NCBI GenBank assembly: GCA_024449915.1
Contig: JAMZAV010001730.1
Location: forward strand, 15,001 to 79,000
From: Sweltsa coloradensis
Taxonomy: Eukaryota; Arthropoda; Insecta; Plecoptera; Chloroperlidae
Direction of reading: 5' to 3'
DNA length: 64,000 nt
The notes under the pieces were generated by a model. It was not told the origin of the DNA and made no database searches. It saw only the letters and a list, made by a program, of their open reading frames with translations. Below, in pieces: positions 22,437 through 34,319 of this stretch (its first letter is position 1; every line of letters starts with the position of its first letter). The translations under genes and the position numbers were made by a program.

Positions 22437-22485
22437 TGAAATTGTATTCAAGGTGGCCGTGGAATGGTAGTTATGCTGTAATTAA

Positions 22486-23549
22486 TAACACATAAAATCT
22501 TGTAAAAATACAGCCAAACCTTACACACTCAAAAGAAATAAGATCTAAAAAAAGTGCCAAGCTCATCTACTTTTCCACATTTGCGCATTCTTAATTCATA
22601 AACGTACAGTGTCCCGTAACAACATCCTTGAAAAGCTTCGCAAAAAAGAGATTGCAACTATAAATTTAAACGTAATAGTTCATTCAAATTCTTTTTTTCT
22701 AATTAATTTTAACGTAATGCTCATGCAAATTCTATTTTGCCAAGCTTTTCAAGGATGTTGTTACGGGACACTGTACGTTTATGAATTAAGAATGCGCAAA
22801 TGTGGAAAAGTAGATGAGCTTGGCACTTTTTTTAGATCTCATTTCTTTTAAGTGTGTAAGGTTTGGCAGTATTTTTACAAGATTTTGTTATGTGAGGGAT
22901 CTGATTACTTTTTCAAGTTCTAATTCAAAATTATTTGTTTAAATATAATAATTTTATCAAAGTCGATTTAATTGCTTTGATATTAATTACCAATTAACAA
23001 TATAATAAAAAAATATAATGGTCTAAAGACTTGCTTTTTGTAAACAATGTAGGCGATTATTGTCACGTAACTATAGTTACTTGTTGATTGTATGCCTGTA
23101 TAAGGCTTATTTTAAAACCTTTATTTCGAAGCCTTCCAGCAATTTTTTTAAACTTTTTCTTTCAAAGGGAATTACATCACTATTACCATAATGTCCATGT
23201 AAAATATGAACGTTGTAGCCCCACCCGTTTGGTCAGAATCGCTGGGCAATTGAAACTGACGGATTAGATAGTAGTAGTAGTAGTAGCCAGTAGTAACTAA
23301 CATCCTTAAAGTGATTTTGAGCATGTTTCAAGTCATATTTTCACCAAGAAGGAATGCTCGTACCCCAACCAAATTTGGCATGTGTTGTCGGGTACCTAAA
23401 TCCCATCGATTTTGATAGTTTTCAAATTCACATCACGTTTCATGATGGCTGGGTGACACCTCGAAATCACCCCAACTCTGCTTGCTGTATAAGGTGCCTG
23501 AGTGTGTAGCGCACCGCGGCTTGGCTGCGGCGCCCTAACGGGCACCTAG
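22486..23549 (+). mobile_element. N-family element (short internal-deletion copy)
   Basis: It opens with a foldback: arms at about 22486-22651 and 22729-22895 are near-perfect complements. It ends with the GC-rich stem-loop and CACCTAG at 23546-23549. The internal region is much shorter than in the 45 and 49 kb copies. An 80-codon frame at 22609-22851 is simply the hairpin read through and is not called a gene. Confidence 0.8.
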
Positions 23550-23599
23550 ATTAGTTGCTGTCAAATTGAATGATACAAACATTATTTCAATACTAGAAC

Positions 23600-24232
23600 A
23601 TTGTGTTAGGCTAACAAGATGCAATCGGGTTTTTTACTCTGTTTAGAATACAACAATGCCAACAATGCAAATATTCTTATGTCTCCCATAGGCGACATTG
23701 GGTCGCAACTGTTGGAAATTTTGTTTTTATAAGAATTGTTTTCTAACTTTTTATCAATATTGTGGTGTTAAATGGTGTTCTAATTGTGCAAAAAGACAAT
23801 ACTTATCAAAAGTATCATTTTAAGTTACCAAGATTTGGGTGAAGTTTCAGTGTTATTTTGCAAAGGCTGCCCTTTCCTCGTCGGGCTATTGCCTGGACCT
23901 CAACTCTATGTGTGGTACTGGCACGTTCTGCACTGCTCATGTTTTTGATAGTGAGTAGATCTTAATTTCTAGCTAGAAACTACAGTCTCTAAGTTTGTGA
24001 AAGCATTGAAAAGATAAACATCCTACCTAATGAAGCGAGGATGTTGAACTTTTCACTTTTGCAATGCGACGAAATACTGGGAAGCTAGGCTTAGCTCAGG
24101 CGGAATGTAAAAAATGTGTTATGTGGGAAAGAGGTGAAATCAAATAATGGGGAAATAGAAATGGCAAGGAAAGTGTGAAATGGAGAAAATATAAAAAATG
24201 GAAGAAGAAGAAGGAGAGAAAAGCCTAAAGAT
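23600..24232 (+). pseudogene. Cysteine-rich 5' part of LINE ORF1 (degenerate)
   Basis: Broken frames encode QQCQQCKYSYVSHRRHW and, 20-30 codons later, VKWCSNCAKRQ. Spaced Cys/His pairs suggest a zinc-binding segment such as the PHD-like finger known from some CR1-type ORF1 proteins. Frameshifts and stops prevent a firm call. Confidence 0.35.
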
Positions 24233-26422
24233 GTGTTGAGTAAGAAAGTGAGCAAAAATAAAGGGCAAGACTGGATAACAAATGATGAGAAGACCGATGT
24301 GGTAGCGGCTCTTATAGGAGGATCTAAAAAATCACAACAGCATGCGAATAATAAAGAAGGTCTGTATGCTTGTGATGAGCCATCTCAGAAGGGTCAGCAG
24401 CTTCGGTCTAGGCCAATCAGCAATCCTTTATATTCATTTGCAGATGCGTTGTTAAAAAATCCTATTGCTGCTACTACTACTAATGTGTTAGGTATTCATC
24501 AAACGCAGCTAGTACAAGAGTATCGTTGTGACCCTACCCAGTATAATAGGTCTAAAAGAATACCTTTATAAAGAGACAAGCCCAGCCATGGAATTCATAT
24601 AAGCCCTCAAAAGTTTGTCACTCAACAGTCTAGAAATACATGGTCAAAGATTCCAGCTAAGACGGGTAGGCCCATCATATTACCCAACATGTTTGGTGGG
24701 CATAAACCACAAGTGGAAGGCCTACTACTACTACAACAACAACAACGTCCGAGCCCAGTAGGACTACTGAATATTGAAGTTGGAGAACCTCTCAGAAATC
24801 TTCACAATAAAAGGCAAATCATACCTACTAAAACCATAGTGACCGAAACATGTCGAGCGGTAAGCCCTAAGATAACTGCTAGTTTGAAGAATTCAGTTCA
24901 TTCTTTTGAATCCGAAATGGTCTCAAACACAATCAAACAAGTAAGGAAGATAGTTATCATGACTGATAACCATGGTCGATTTATGCCTTCACAAATTCTT
25001 CGTGAGTTGGAAGCAAAGAGTGTGTCTGGCCACATGACCAATTACAAGGTGGAATCTATTCTTAAACCAGGTGCAAGTGCATTGCAAGTAACGTAGGGAT
25101 TAATGAACCAGATAGAACAACTAACTGAAAACGACATTGTTTTGATTATGGCAGGGGCATCTGATGTAGGGATGAATAACAATGCCATTAAGCATGCATT
25201 AATACCATTATCTGGTTGCCAGAACTATTGTTAGTAAAAAAAAATATTATCTGAGCTGTAACCTCGCTTCGATGTTACTGACAAGGATAACTTACAACTA
25301 GGAAAACTAAACCAGGAGATAAACAAAGTTAATAACCACCTCCAAAATCTGATGGGGCAAACCCAAGGAGTTTCCATACTTTCCCTTAAAACTATTCAAA
25401 GGGATCAATTTAATCATCACGGGGTGTATCTGAACCATAAGGGGAGAAAAGCCTTTGCCCAGTTAGGCCCAAATAAAATACTCCAAGAAGATGTAAGCAC
25501 TGTGTGCTCGTTGATGAGTGTTTCTGCTGGTCAGCGGAATGTAGGTGTCTCTATGTTGGATTCACATATCGTAAATGAAAACCTAACACCCTGTCTTACT
25601 AGGGCCACACACCGCCAATCACAGACTCTATCAAGCAATGTTGAACAATGGCACTCAACATCTTTAAAATCCGGAAAGCTAGGGACAAACAATAAAAGGT
25701 CAAACCAAGCAGACCCAGTGGTATTATCTAACTACTACCAATGCCTCGACGTTAAAAAAGATATACCTACACCTTGCTTCCCCAGTCTTAAACCAGATGA
25801 GTTTCCAGACCAACCTGGTTCCATAAAGAAAGGACTAAGAAAGAGCGTACAAAATAAACATAATAAGACTCGCTCAATAAAATCCGGTGGGCCCTTGAAA
25901 CACGGGGACAGACATACTCTAGTTATTATTGACTTTATGCTTAACGGTTGCCTACAGCTAAGCGAAAAATCACAGACTATATATCGCTTTCAAGTATTTC
26001 CAGGAATCCAGCCCCAACAGCTTCAAAAGATAATAGAAAATCAAATTCTAGATAACCCGCAACCCAAAATCGTAATCGTCCACAATGGGACCAACTCAGT
26101 GAATACTCTTGAACCATTACAAATTATGGACAATGTCTACCAGCTGCTCCGTACGATATAACAAAAATACCCGGAGTCCGGAATAGCTTTTACTGGCATT
26201 TTATACCGCACAGATCCCCCGGACCACCAAATTGATGAGCTCAACTCATCCTTACATTGGGCATGCAGCACTTTCGGGGTTTTATTCGTAAATACGAACA
26301 GATGGATGCCACCTTCCGACCTTTCAAGCGACGGTCTCTACCCAAGTAGGAGAGGTTGCGAGAAACTTTGCCTTATGGTAGTGGAAATAAGCAGCACCAT
26401 GCAATGGACAGTGGACACCTAA
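24233..26422 (+). pseudogene. LINE ORF1 with two SGNH-hydrolase-like segments
   Basis: One frame is open over about 730 codons except for stops at 24569, 25094, a TAG-TAA pair near 25231 (possibly with small indels nearby) and 26159. The first SGNH-like segment (24950-25480) has IVIMTDNHGR in place of block I, IVLIMAGASDVGMNNNA as block III, and NHHGVYLNHKGRKAFAQ as the C-terminal block. The second (25910-26390) has VIIDFMLNG, IVIVHNGTNSVN and SDGLYPSRRG. Both have lost the block I serine (Asn and Phe instead). Esterase-like domains in ORF1 are known from CR1-clade LINEs; two in tandem is unusual. Likely an inactive retrotransposon copy; a domesticated gene is less likely given the stops. Confidence 0.6.
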
Positions 26423-26439
26423 TCCAAACTTGTTTCATC

Positions 26440-27184
26440 ATTAATTAGTGATTAATAAATCCCTTAACAAGAACAAATCAGTCGTGCAGCCCATAGTAGC
26501 CCAATCAGGGAGGATCTTTTTAAATCACAACCTTAAAACATCTCAAATCACAGTCTCAAAAACATCTTCAACCCAAACAACGAAGGGAATTGATGTCTCC
26601 GAGGGATCCACCATGTCAGCTGTCAAGCCGTCCGAAGAGAACTCGACCCCGGTTCAGGTCACCCTGTACGCCAATTCGACCGAGGTCAAAGCTCCATTCA
26701 TGCTGCCCGTCACCTTGCCCGTGGTGAATTCAATACAGTTTTTGACACTTTGCCTGATGAGGATGAATTACAACCGGTACTACTACACGTCAGCACAATT
26801 AGCCAAGACATGAGAAACGTAACGGTGGTGAAGAAGGATTTCACAATAGATGCTGGCGCAGAACTATCGTCTCTACCCTTGGAGCCATCTCGAGTCTCTG
26901 TGGATGATTCCCCAACTGCTGGAGTGCACCTATCCTCCCTGCCCTCGGAGCCATCTCGAGTCTCTGTGGATGATTCCCCAACTGCTGGAGTGCACCTATC
27001 CTCCCTGCCCTCGGAATCAAATTGTGACTGTGAGATGGTTCAAAATAGTGAGTGTAGAAGGACTTCTGACAGCAAGGAAACTCGAAGTCGTACCGATATA
27101 AATGTGCAAGACGCTATGGATCTTAAGAAATGTACCTACCAGCAACTGCGTGACTTCATGATAAGTGAGGGTATAGGCAATAAA
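26440..27184 (+). pseudogene. Second, Ser/Thr-rich ORF segment of the LINE
   Basis: A frame from about 26448 shifts once near 26725 and continues to 27184. It is low in hydrophobics and rich in Ser, Thr, Val and Pro. A 66-bp coding unit (22 residues, with EPSRVSVDDSPTAG) is repeated exactly at about 26880-27010. Near the end, CTYQQLRDFMISEGIG resembles a SAP-like helix pair. At 27184 a hAT element interrupts it; the frame resumes at 28728 and stays open to the next insertion at 28817. No specific function is assigned. Confidence 0.4.
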
Positions 27185-28719
27185 CAGTGTTGTGCCGTTA
27201 TCTAGATAATCATCTAGATAACATTGTGTTATCTATTATCTTATCTAGATAACATGAATTCAAAGTATCTTTTATCTTATCTTAGATAATATTTCTTGTT
27301 ATCTATTATCTGAATCTTCACTCTAGATAACAGATACAAAAAATCAGATTCAAGTATCAATTAATGCTAACACGTCGTCTAGAATAGTGTTTGTTTTTTT
27401 AATCATGATTTTCAATGGGAAGATTAAGATTGGCCAAAACCTAGATCGCAATTCAATCTGTTAACTTTTTCACATGTGGTTTTTGTAAACAAGGAATGTA
27501 CATTGTTTTCAATTGGTACTTAAGAGTACTAGGCCGCTTCACGAACGCTTTTTTAGTCGCATTGATAGATGAGCTTTTTGTAAGTTTTTAGTATGCGTGG
27601 GATAACAATAGAATGCAAAATATCTCGAGGCCCAAAGACTTGCTTCTGTAAGCATTGCAGGTAATTATTGTCAAGTTTCTATAGTTATTTGATATTACTT
27701 GTTAATTATACACCTATATAAAAGGTTTTTATTAAAACCTTTATTTCTATAAATTTTGTCAATTTTTTTAAAAAGGCAGTGCATCACTATAATCTTAATG
27801 TACATGTAAAATATGAACATTGCAGCGCCATCCGTCAGAATCGTCACAAACATCACGAAAATATCGCATTAAAAATCGGAAAAAATCGTAAGTACTGTAC
27901 GATGTGAAATATTTCATTAAAAATGTCCCTTATATCATAACATAGGCCTATACAATTGTAAGGATTTCAAACGTTCCCAAAGTTTCATCAATATCGGAGT
28001 AGCCGTTTGCCTGACAGCGAGCCAAATATCACGAAAATATATAACAATACGAACGTAAGCTTAGTTCGTATTATTTTAGATCAACTTGAACTTTTCAAAA
28101 TTTGGCCTACAAACTAACAAACATGAACTTTCTGAAAGTTCAATATCGTTTATATTTGAATAGCAAACTTAGCTTTAAAAAGTCTCATTTAAAAAAATAA
28201 TATCCCAAACATTTCAGTCAAACTATCATTCCCTGTTCCATATAAGCCTCAAAATAATGCAACTGGTAAAATATTTTTGTTAGCATTGTTATTTCTTATT
28301 GTTTGTACCTATGTAGGATAAAACATTCTATCATATTGTTATTGCATGCCTTTTCAGCCAGGCAAATAGGGCTACCCTCTTCTAATAAAATGGGTTGTTA
28401 TGTTTCAAACCAAACCTTACGAGTTTAATATACTACTGGACTCGAAAGTGAGAATATAAATACTATATAGGCCTATTATTATATAATAGACCTAGACCTA
28501 GACTAGAACCCTGAAACGTATTACAAAAATTGAATTGGGTCGAAGCCGATTTTTTTTGTAAAAGTATCTATTATCTATTATCTAGATACATTTCCAGTAT
28601 ATGTATCTATATCTAGATACAATTCATATCTATTATATATTATCTGTATCTAGATACTTTTTTAGGAAGAGTATCTTATCTGTATCTAGATAATATTTTT
28701 GGTTATCTACACAACACTG
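27185..28719. mobile_element. hAT-like element with AGATA-rich ends
   Basis: CAGTGTTGTG at 27185 and CACAACACTG ending 28719 form the TIR, and GCAATAAA is duplicated at 27177-27184 and 28720-28727 (8 bp). Both ends carry many TATCTAGATA words. It lacks a transposase and contains a Helentron fragment (27530-28060). Its removal restores the interrupted LINE reading frame. Confidence 0.85.
27530..28060 (-). mobile_element. Family 1-variant Helentron-like fragment
   Basis: CTAGGCCGCTTCACG at 27530 followed by the stem-loop and a GATAGATGAGC word gives the 3' end. It includes the module with GACATTAAGG-like and CATTGCAGCGCCATCCG-like words shared with copies K, L, M and the N family. The 5' end is not clear. 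Confidence 0.55.
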
Positions 28720-28816
28720 GCAATAAACTAAAAAACTGTTGGTCACCTATTCAAGAAAAAAGAATATTAAGCCCATTATTAACATATTATATTGCAATAA
28801 TCAAAACAAAAACAAT

Positions 28817-30513
28817 CTAGGTGCCCGTTAGGGCGCCGCAGCCAAGCCGCGGTGCGCTACACACTCAAGCACCTTATACACCAAGCAGAGTTGGGGTGAT
28901 TTCGAGGTGTTACCTAGCCGTCATGTAACGTGATGTGAACTTGAAAACTATCACAATCGAGGGGATTTAGGTACCTGACAACACATGCCAAATTTTATTG
29001 GGGTACGATTATTCCTTCTTGGTGAAAAAATGGCTTGAAACATGCTCAAAATCACTTTAAGGATGTTAGCTACTGCTACTGCCTACTACTGCCTACTACT
29101 GCAAACATCTAATACGTCGGCCCGCGATTCTGACCAGACGGGTGGGACTACAATGTTCATATTTTACATGGACATTAAGGTTATAGAAATATAGTCTCTT
29201 TTGAAAAAAAAAGTTGAAAAAGTTTGTTGGAAGGCTTCCAAATAAAGGTTTTAAAATAAGCCTTAAACACTTGGCATACAATCAACAAGTAACCATAGTT
29301 ACTTGACACTTGTTGACGGTATAAGCAGAGTTAGGCGGGAAAGTGCGATACGTAAACAAATGGCGGACATGTAAAATTTTTCTTCTTTGTGTGGAACGAG
29401 AAAAGGTGTCATTATACTCTCATAAAACAAATCAGAAACCGTCCCTGGCCTAGGCCCAGATGTAGAAAATTATTTATAATACAACAGTGTAGGTCTAAAC
29501 TTCCATTAGGCTATAGGACTAGATAAATAAATACTTACACTACATGTTTGACAAGCCCTAGGCCTTTCTTAGCCAACCCTAGGCCAGCACAACCTTGTTT
29601 TGACACTTCCCGCACAAATAACTAGTTTTGATTACTACAAGCCTAATGCAGATAAACAATGGTATGATAGTCCTAGGCTTTTCCAAAATTTACGGCAATA
29701 ATAAGCCTTTTCTTTACTTTTAATAAACTCACGCATTCTCCTGTCACTTTTAATAAAAATGTAAAACAAAAGATGGTGAAAATTTTCAATATTCTTCTGA
29801 TTATCTGATGATTTACATGGCTGTGGGTGCAGTGAAATAGGTGTAAAATTACATTAGTTGTGCGTTTGTTGTTACATGGGAAAGTTTTAATAGGATGTGA
29901 GTTGCCTAGACTTAACCAGTCCTTATACCGTCGTTATACCATGGTTATACCACCTATACCCAGGATGTACATGAATCCGGGCCTAGATATTTTACATCCT
30001 ATTGTTATTGCTAATACCATAAAAATTAAATCAACTTTGATAAAATATTATATTTTAACAAATAATTTTGTAATGGAACTTTAAAAAGTAATAAGATCAC
30101 ACACATAACAAAAACTTGTAGAAATACAGCCAAACCTTACACACTCAAAAGGAATGAGATCTAAAAAAAGGGCCAAGCTCATCTACCCTTCCACATTTGC
30201 GCATTCTTAATTCATAAACGTACAGTGTCCCATAACAGCATCCTCGAAAAGCTTGGCAAAATAGAATTTGCATGTTTACGTTTAAATTAATTAGAAAAAA
30301 AGAACTTTGATAAACTGTTACGTTAAATTAATAATCGCAAATTCTATTTTGAAAAGCTTTTCGAGGATGCTGTTATGGGACACTGTACGTTTATGAATTA
30401 AGAATGCGCAAATGTGGAAGGGTAGATGAGCTTGGCCCTTTTTTTAGATCTCATTCCTTTTGAGTGTGTAAGGTTTGGCTGTATTTCTACAAGTTTTTGT
30501 TATTTGTGTGTAA
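28817..30513 (-). mobile_element. N-family element inserted in the LINE
   Basis: On the minus strand the foldback hairpin (30098-30513) is the 5' part and the stem-loop with CACCTAG ends at 28817. It lies between the tail of the first LINE ORFs and the start of the endonuclease ORF. The internal region matches the 45-kb copy but lacks the extra ORF of the 49-kb copy. Confidence 0.8.
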
Positions 30514-30559
30514 ATATAATACTAAACCTAGTTGAACCAAGAAAGAAAGAAGTCAAATA

Positions 30560-30898
30560 GTAAATCAAATAAATACCAAATTTCAACCACTGCCAATTAC
30601 CAAAACAACCATAAGCAAAAATATTAGCATTCATTACCAAAACATTCAGAGCCTTGTAAATTCAATACCCCAATTAGAAGTTTTTCTGGATTCTTAGTAA
30701 GACAAAAAATCCCCATCGACATAATCTGCATTTCCGAGCATTGGCTTATGGAAAATGATAAAAATTCAACACATATCTGCAACTATACTAAAGGAAACTC
30801 ATTTTCTAGGAAATCTCATGCGCATGGAGGAGTTGCCATATACACAAACTATACATTAATAAAACATACATCCTTTAGAAATGACATAATAGGAAATT
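30560..30898 (+). pseudogene. LINE ORF2 start, AP-endonuclease domain fragment
   Basis: One frame gives ISIHYQNIQSLVNSIPQLEVFL, the next continues IPIDIICISEHWLMEND...AHGGVAIYTNYTLI. The QN-S and CISEHWL and HGGVAIY motifs are the first blocks of the APE-type endonuclease of non-LTR retrotransposons, which nicks target DNA. A frameshift near 30690 separates the two parts, and the frame ends at a stop at 30898. Reverse transcriptase is not present. It probably belongs to the same LINE as the 24-27 kb frames. Confidence 0.7.
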
Positions 30899-31030
30899 AG
30901 CTTAGAAATGTATATAGACCGAGAGCTCGCAACATAAAGATTCCCATTCACAGAAACAGTCTGTTATTAACACGCTGGTAACGCGCGCTAACAGACTGTC
31001 AGATCATGGAGTTATAAATAGTACTATGGT

Positions 31031-31828
31031 CAGATGAATTAAGTTTAGAGAGGGAAAAGGCGGTGCTCAGAGAAGCATTATTAAACAATGGATACAGTAA
31101 TGCAGCCATCAACAGGGGTTTTAATAGACCACAGAGACCTGCCAACAGTGAGATAGTTGAAGATGAGGCTACCGGTAACATCACGAGAGCTTTCCTGCCT
31201 TATGTGAAGTACACGACGGACAGAATCGGTCGCATTTTAGCAAAAAAAAAAAATAAAAACTATTTATACTCCATGGAAAAAGGTAGCCTATTTGATGAAG
31301 CCAGTCAAGGATATAATTCCACTGCAAGAGAGTGGTGTTTACCAAATTCCTTGCAAGTGTGGATTGGTTTATATAGGCCAAACATGCAGGACAGTGGGAA
31401 CAAGATTGAAAGAACATAAAGCGCATTGTAGGCATGCTCGAGAAGAACAGTCAGCGGTTGCTAAAAATGCTTGTGAAAATGCTAATAATCCAAGACATGA
31501 AATTCTGTTTGATAGTGCCACAATAGTTTGCAAAGAGCCTCGGTTACTACCAAGATTGGTTAGAGAGTCCATTGAAATAGCTAAAACACCAAACAATTTT
31601 AATGGTGATGTTGGGTTTAAGCTGAGCGGGTCGTGGGCGCCCATAGTAAAACTGATTCAAGACGACTCCAACGCTGGCCGTATCGCAAATAAATGCATTA
31701 TCCCCGAGATCTTACTCCCGGTTTCGAGGGCAGGCCTTCTCGTCCTCCCTGTCCCGGAACTGGATCAGCCCCAAGAAAGTGGAGTTCGACGGAGTGATCG
31801 GATACGGACCAGAAATTCTCAAATGTGA
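31031..31828 (+). pseudogene. Penelope-like element: linker and GIY-YIG endonuclease
   Basis: The first frame (from about 31031) encodes DELSLEREKAVLREALLNNGYS and RAFLPYVKYTTDRIGRILAKK, the linker known to precede the endonuclease in Penelope-like elements. After a 12-A run at 31242-31253 the reading continues in another frame as SGVYQIPCKCGLVYIGQTCRTVGTRLKEH (GVYxIxC, YIGQT, RLKEH), the GIY-YIG core, to a stop at 31826. The reverse transcriptase is absent, so the copy is 5'-truncated, and the homopolymer frameshift inactivates it unless it is a sequencing error. Confidence 0.85.
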
Positions 31829-31990
31829 TGTTGATCTGGTTGTGAAAAAGACTTCATATGAATGTAATGCAATTTTATAGAAGGCGGAGCCTGATGGTAA
31901 CTGTTTGTTTTGTTGTTGTTATTTTGTTTTTCTATGGGAAGCCTGGTCTTGTCTTATATTTTTTAAGTTTTTAATTTTATATCTTGTTTT

Positions 31991-32024
31991 CTGAGGATAG
32001 CCCACACAGTTGGGCTGAAACGTC
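31991..32024 (+). ncRNA. Hammerhead-ribozyme-like core of the Penelope element
   Basis: CTGAGGA (31991-31997) fits CUGANGA, AGCCCA/TGGGCT forms stem II around a short loop, and GAAAC follows at 32017-32021. Hammerheads are known in Penelope-like elements. I did not find an unambiguous cleavage triplet and stem III partner upstream, so activity is not claimed. Confidence 0.5.
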
Positions 32025-32329
32025 AAACGCAATAAAAGCAGATTCGACGCGGCGAAACGGAGGAGTGCTCGTTGCAGAGAGGGCCGGCAAGTATGGAGAA
32101 GAAAAAAGTGAAAGGAGAAAATAAATATGAGTAAGGCTGTGTGAATGAAGAATGGTGTGATAAAAAGTTGCGCGAAAGCTCTCTCTCTGCAACACACACC
32201 CCAACCGGCCAGAGCTCGCCCTTAGTTTTGGGGAATACTCTACTCCCCTACTAACAGGCCAAACCACGGGAAGGTAGCGAGTTGGACTTTGAAGAACTGG
32301 TTAAACGACCGCGGCTAAATCATGTGGTA

Positions 32330-32356
32330 AAAAATAATTTTTTGAGTTAATAGCCC
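32330..32356. mobile_element. Right end of a piggyBac-like MITE
   Basis: AATTTTTTGAGTTAATAGCCCCT followed by TTAA matches the right end of the 10654-11294 element. Its left end is not recognised; it lies at the edge of a truncated Helentron. Confidence 0.4.
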
Positions 32357-32360
32357 CTTT

Positions 32361-32868
32361 AATGAAAATTGGAGGGGACCTTCGAAATCTTTGAACTTAG
32401 ACCTGCCACGTTTTTGGGTTTTCGATTTTTAGTGCATTATAATTTCGTGACATTTGAACCGATTCTGACCAAACGGGTGGGGCTACAACGTTCATATTTC
32501 ACATGGACATTAAGGTAATGGTGATGTATTGCCTCTTGAAAGAAAAAGTTGAAATAGTTAGCCAGAATCCATAGAAATAAAGGTTTTAATATGTGTAATG
32601 AGGTGTATATTAACAACTAACAAGTAACCATATAGAAACTTGACAACAATCACCTATTCAATGCGTTCAAAAAGCAAATCTTAGGGCCTCTAAATATTTT
32701 CCATTCTAATTACCATAGCAATTCCTACTACTTTATAAAAATTAGCCTAATTTAACAAAAATGATTTTGTAATGGAACTTGAAGAAGTAAAAAGATCCCA
32801 CGCGTACTAAAAACTTAAAAAGCTCATCCATCAACGCGACTATAAAAAGCGTTCGCGAAGTGGCCTAG
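32361..32868 (+). mobile_element. Family 1-variant Helentron-like element, copy M (5'-truncated)
   Basis: Begins inside the element at GATGAAAATTGGAGG-like text and ends with GCTCATCCATCAACGCG, GCGTTCGCG and CCTAG at 32868. It carries the shared GACATTAAGG module at 32466-32600. Confidence 0.7.
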
Positions 32869-34319
32869 TGTTTTCGTAATCTACAGTGTTATTCTAGGGA
32901 AAATTGTGTACAATCTGATTTTATGATATAATAACCCTTTATTGTTTTCTGCATCCAACGTTGTTGCTTTATGACACAGAATTACACTCAAATTGATAAA
33001 TAAATTGGAAATATAAATAAAAATTAACGTTAAACAAAACTTTGTAAATATATCCTACTAACTATACGTATGGTTAAAAAAATACGAATGGACCATCGCA
33101 ATACACAATACTTGATCACAACAATGATGAAGTGAAATGAAAGTTAACTAAATAGGATGTCCCATTTGGCAGTTAGCAAATAGCAGTTCGCTTGGCCAAG
33201 AAGCACCCTACGTAAATAAAATTTAGCGAAGTTGTCAATAAAGCATTCATGGACGTTCCTTGTCATAGATTTTCAAAATCTTGTCTTGATCACCCAGAAA
33301 ATAATATCGAATTAAGTCAATTTTGGACTTTTAAACAAAATCGAAATTCGTGAAAACTAATTTATTTTTTTGACTAAATTATTTCAAAACAAATTTTAGA
33401 AATACGTCACTATAGAGACCTACATTTCCACTTTCGTGAGATATGTTCAAAATTTCAAACACTTGTGGTGTCAGTCAGCCCAGCGAACAGCAATTTGCCT
33501 AAAACGCATGTGATGCACCCTCTTAAATTAACTTTTTGGCAAAGATTCAGGCAAACCCAACACAAACGTATTCCTTGCGATATTTTGAATGGATGTCGAG
33601 CAACATCGATCAATGGCCAAAAACCTTCAAACAATTTGATTTCTATCAATGATTTATTTTTCATAAGCTTACACAGATTCATTTCGCTTCTTAATTAGTT
33701 GAGTGTTTACATGGATTGATAAAAAACGGGTCACATCATTGATGCGTTTGATTTTGATTTAGGATTGCGGTTGACTGCAAATATTTCTTAATTGGTTATA
33801 CCTGATAACTATTTTACAGAACGAAACAAATTTCAATTATTCGATTATTGATCGATAACTGATCGATATTTTTTCGATTCAATGTCATTCATGTCATTCA
33901 ATTAATTACCTAGATGCGATTTCGATCAGGTAAAATTTGTTGTTTATGTAATATATAGATTCTGTAGTCCGTGACACAGCCCGAATGCGGGCTACTATCG
34001 TGTCATATGTCAATGCGCACAGCCAATGCGTTGATGGTTAAAAATTCGTATCTTGGCAGGGTGAACAGGTGTCCTTGAAAGGATTTAAATCCTATTTGTC
34101 GTAGGTAGGCATCGCCAGCCTCGTTGCGTGCATGTGCATACCAGCAAGAGGTTAAAAATTTAACGTATTTCGAGAATAGGCCCGCTTCTACGAGCCTTAC
34201 ATCATTGAAATCAACTATTGTTAATTTAAATACCATTTTTGTAACAGAACACTTCCATGTTCAAGTAATTATTTAGTATGCGTCACAATATAATACAAAT
34301 ATTTTAAATATGATAATAA
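32869..34319. other. Spacer with one small ORF and a short hairpin
   Basis: Mostly AT-rich DNA. A minus-strand ATG frame at 34003-34236 (77 residues, MVFKLTIVDFNDVRLVEAG...) has no recognisable domain. Just downstream, AGCCCG-AATG-CGGGCT at 33979-33994 is a strong short hairpin. Opposing frames at 33455-33698 are shadows of one another. Confidence 0.35.

Noticed and set aside
22609..22851. 80-codon ORF seen again at 45425-45664
   Set aside because: The frame is the loop and right arm of the N hairpin. Its conservation follows from the palindrome, not from protein selection.
33979..33994. Short GC hairpin resembling a bacterial terminator
   Set aside because: No T tract follows and the context is eukaryotic; recorded only as a hairpin in the spacer.
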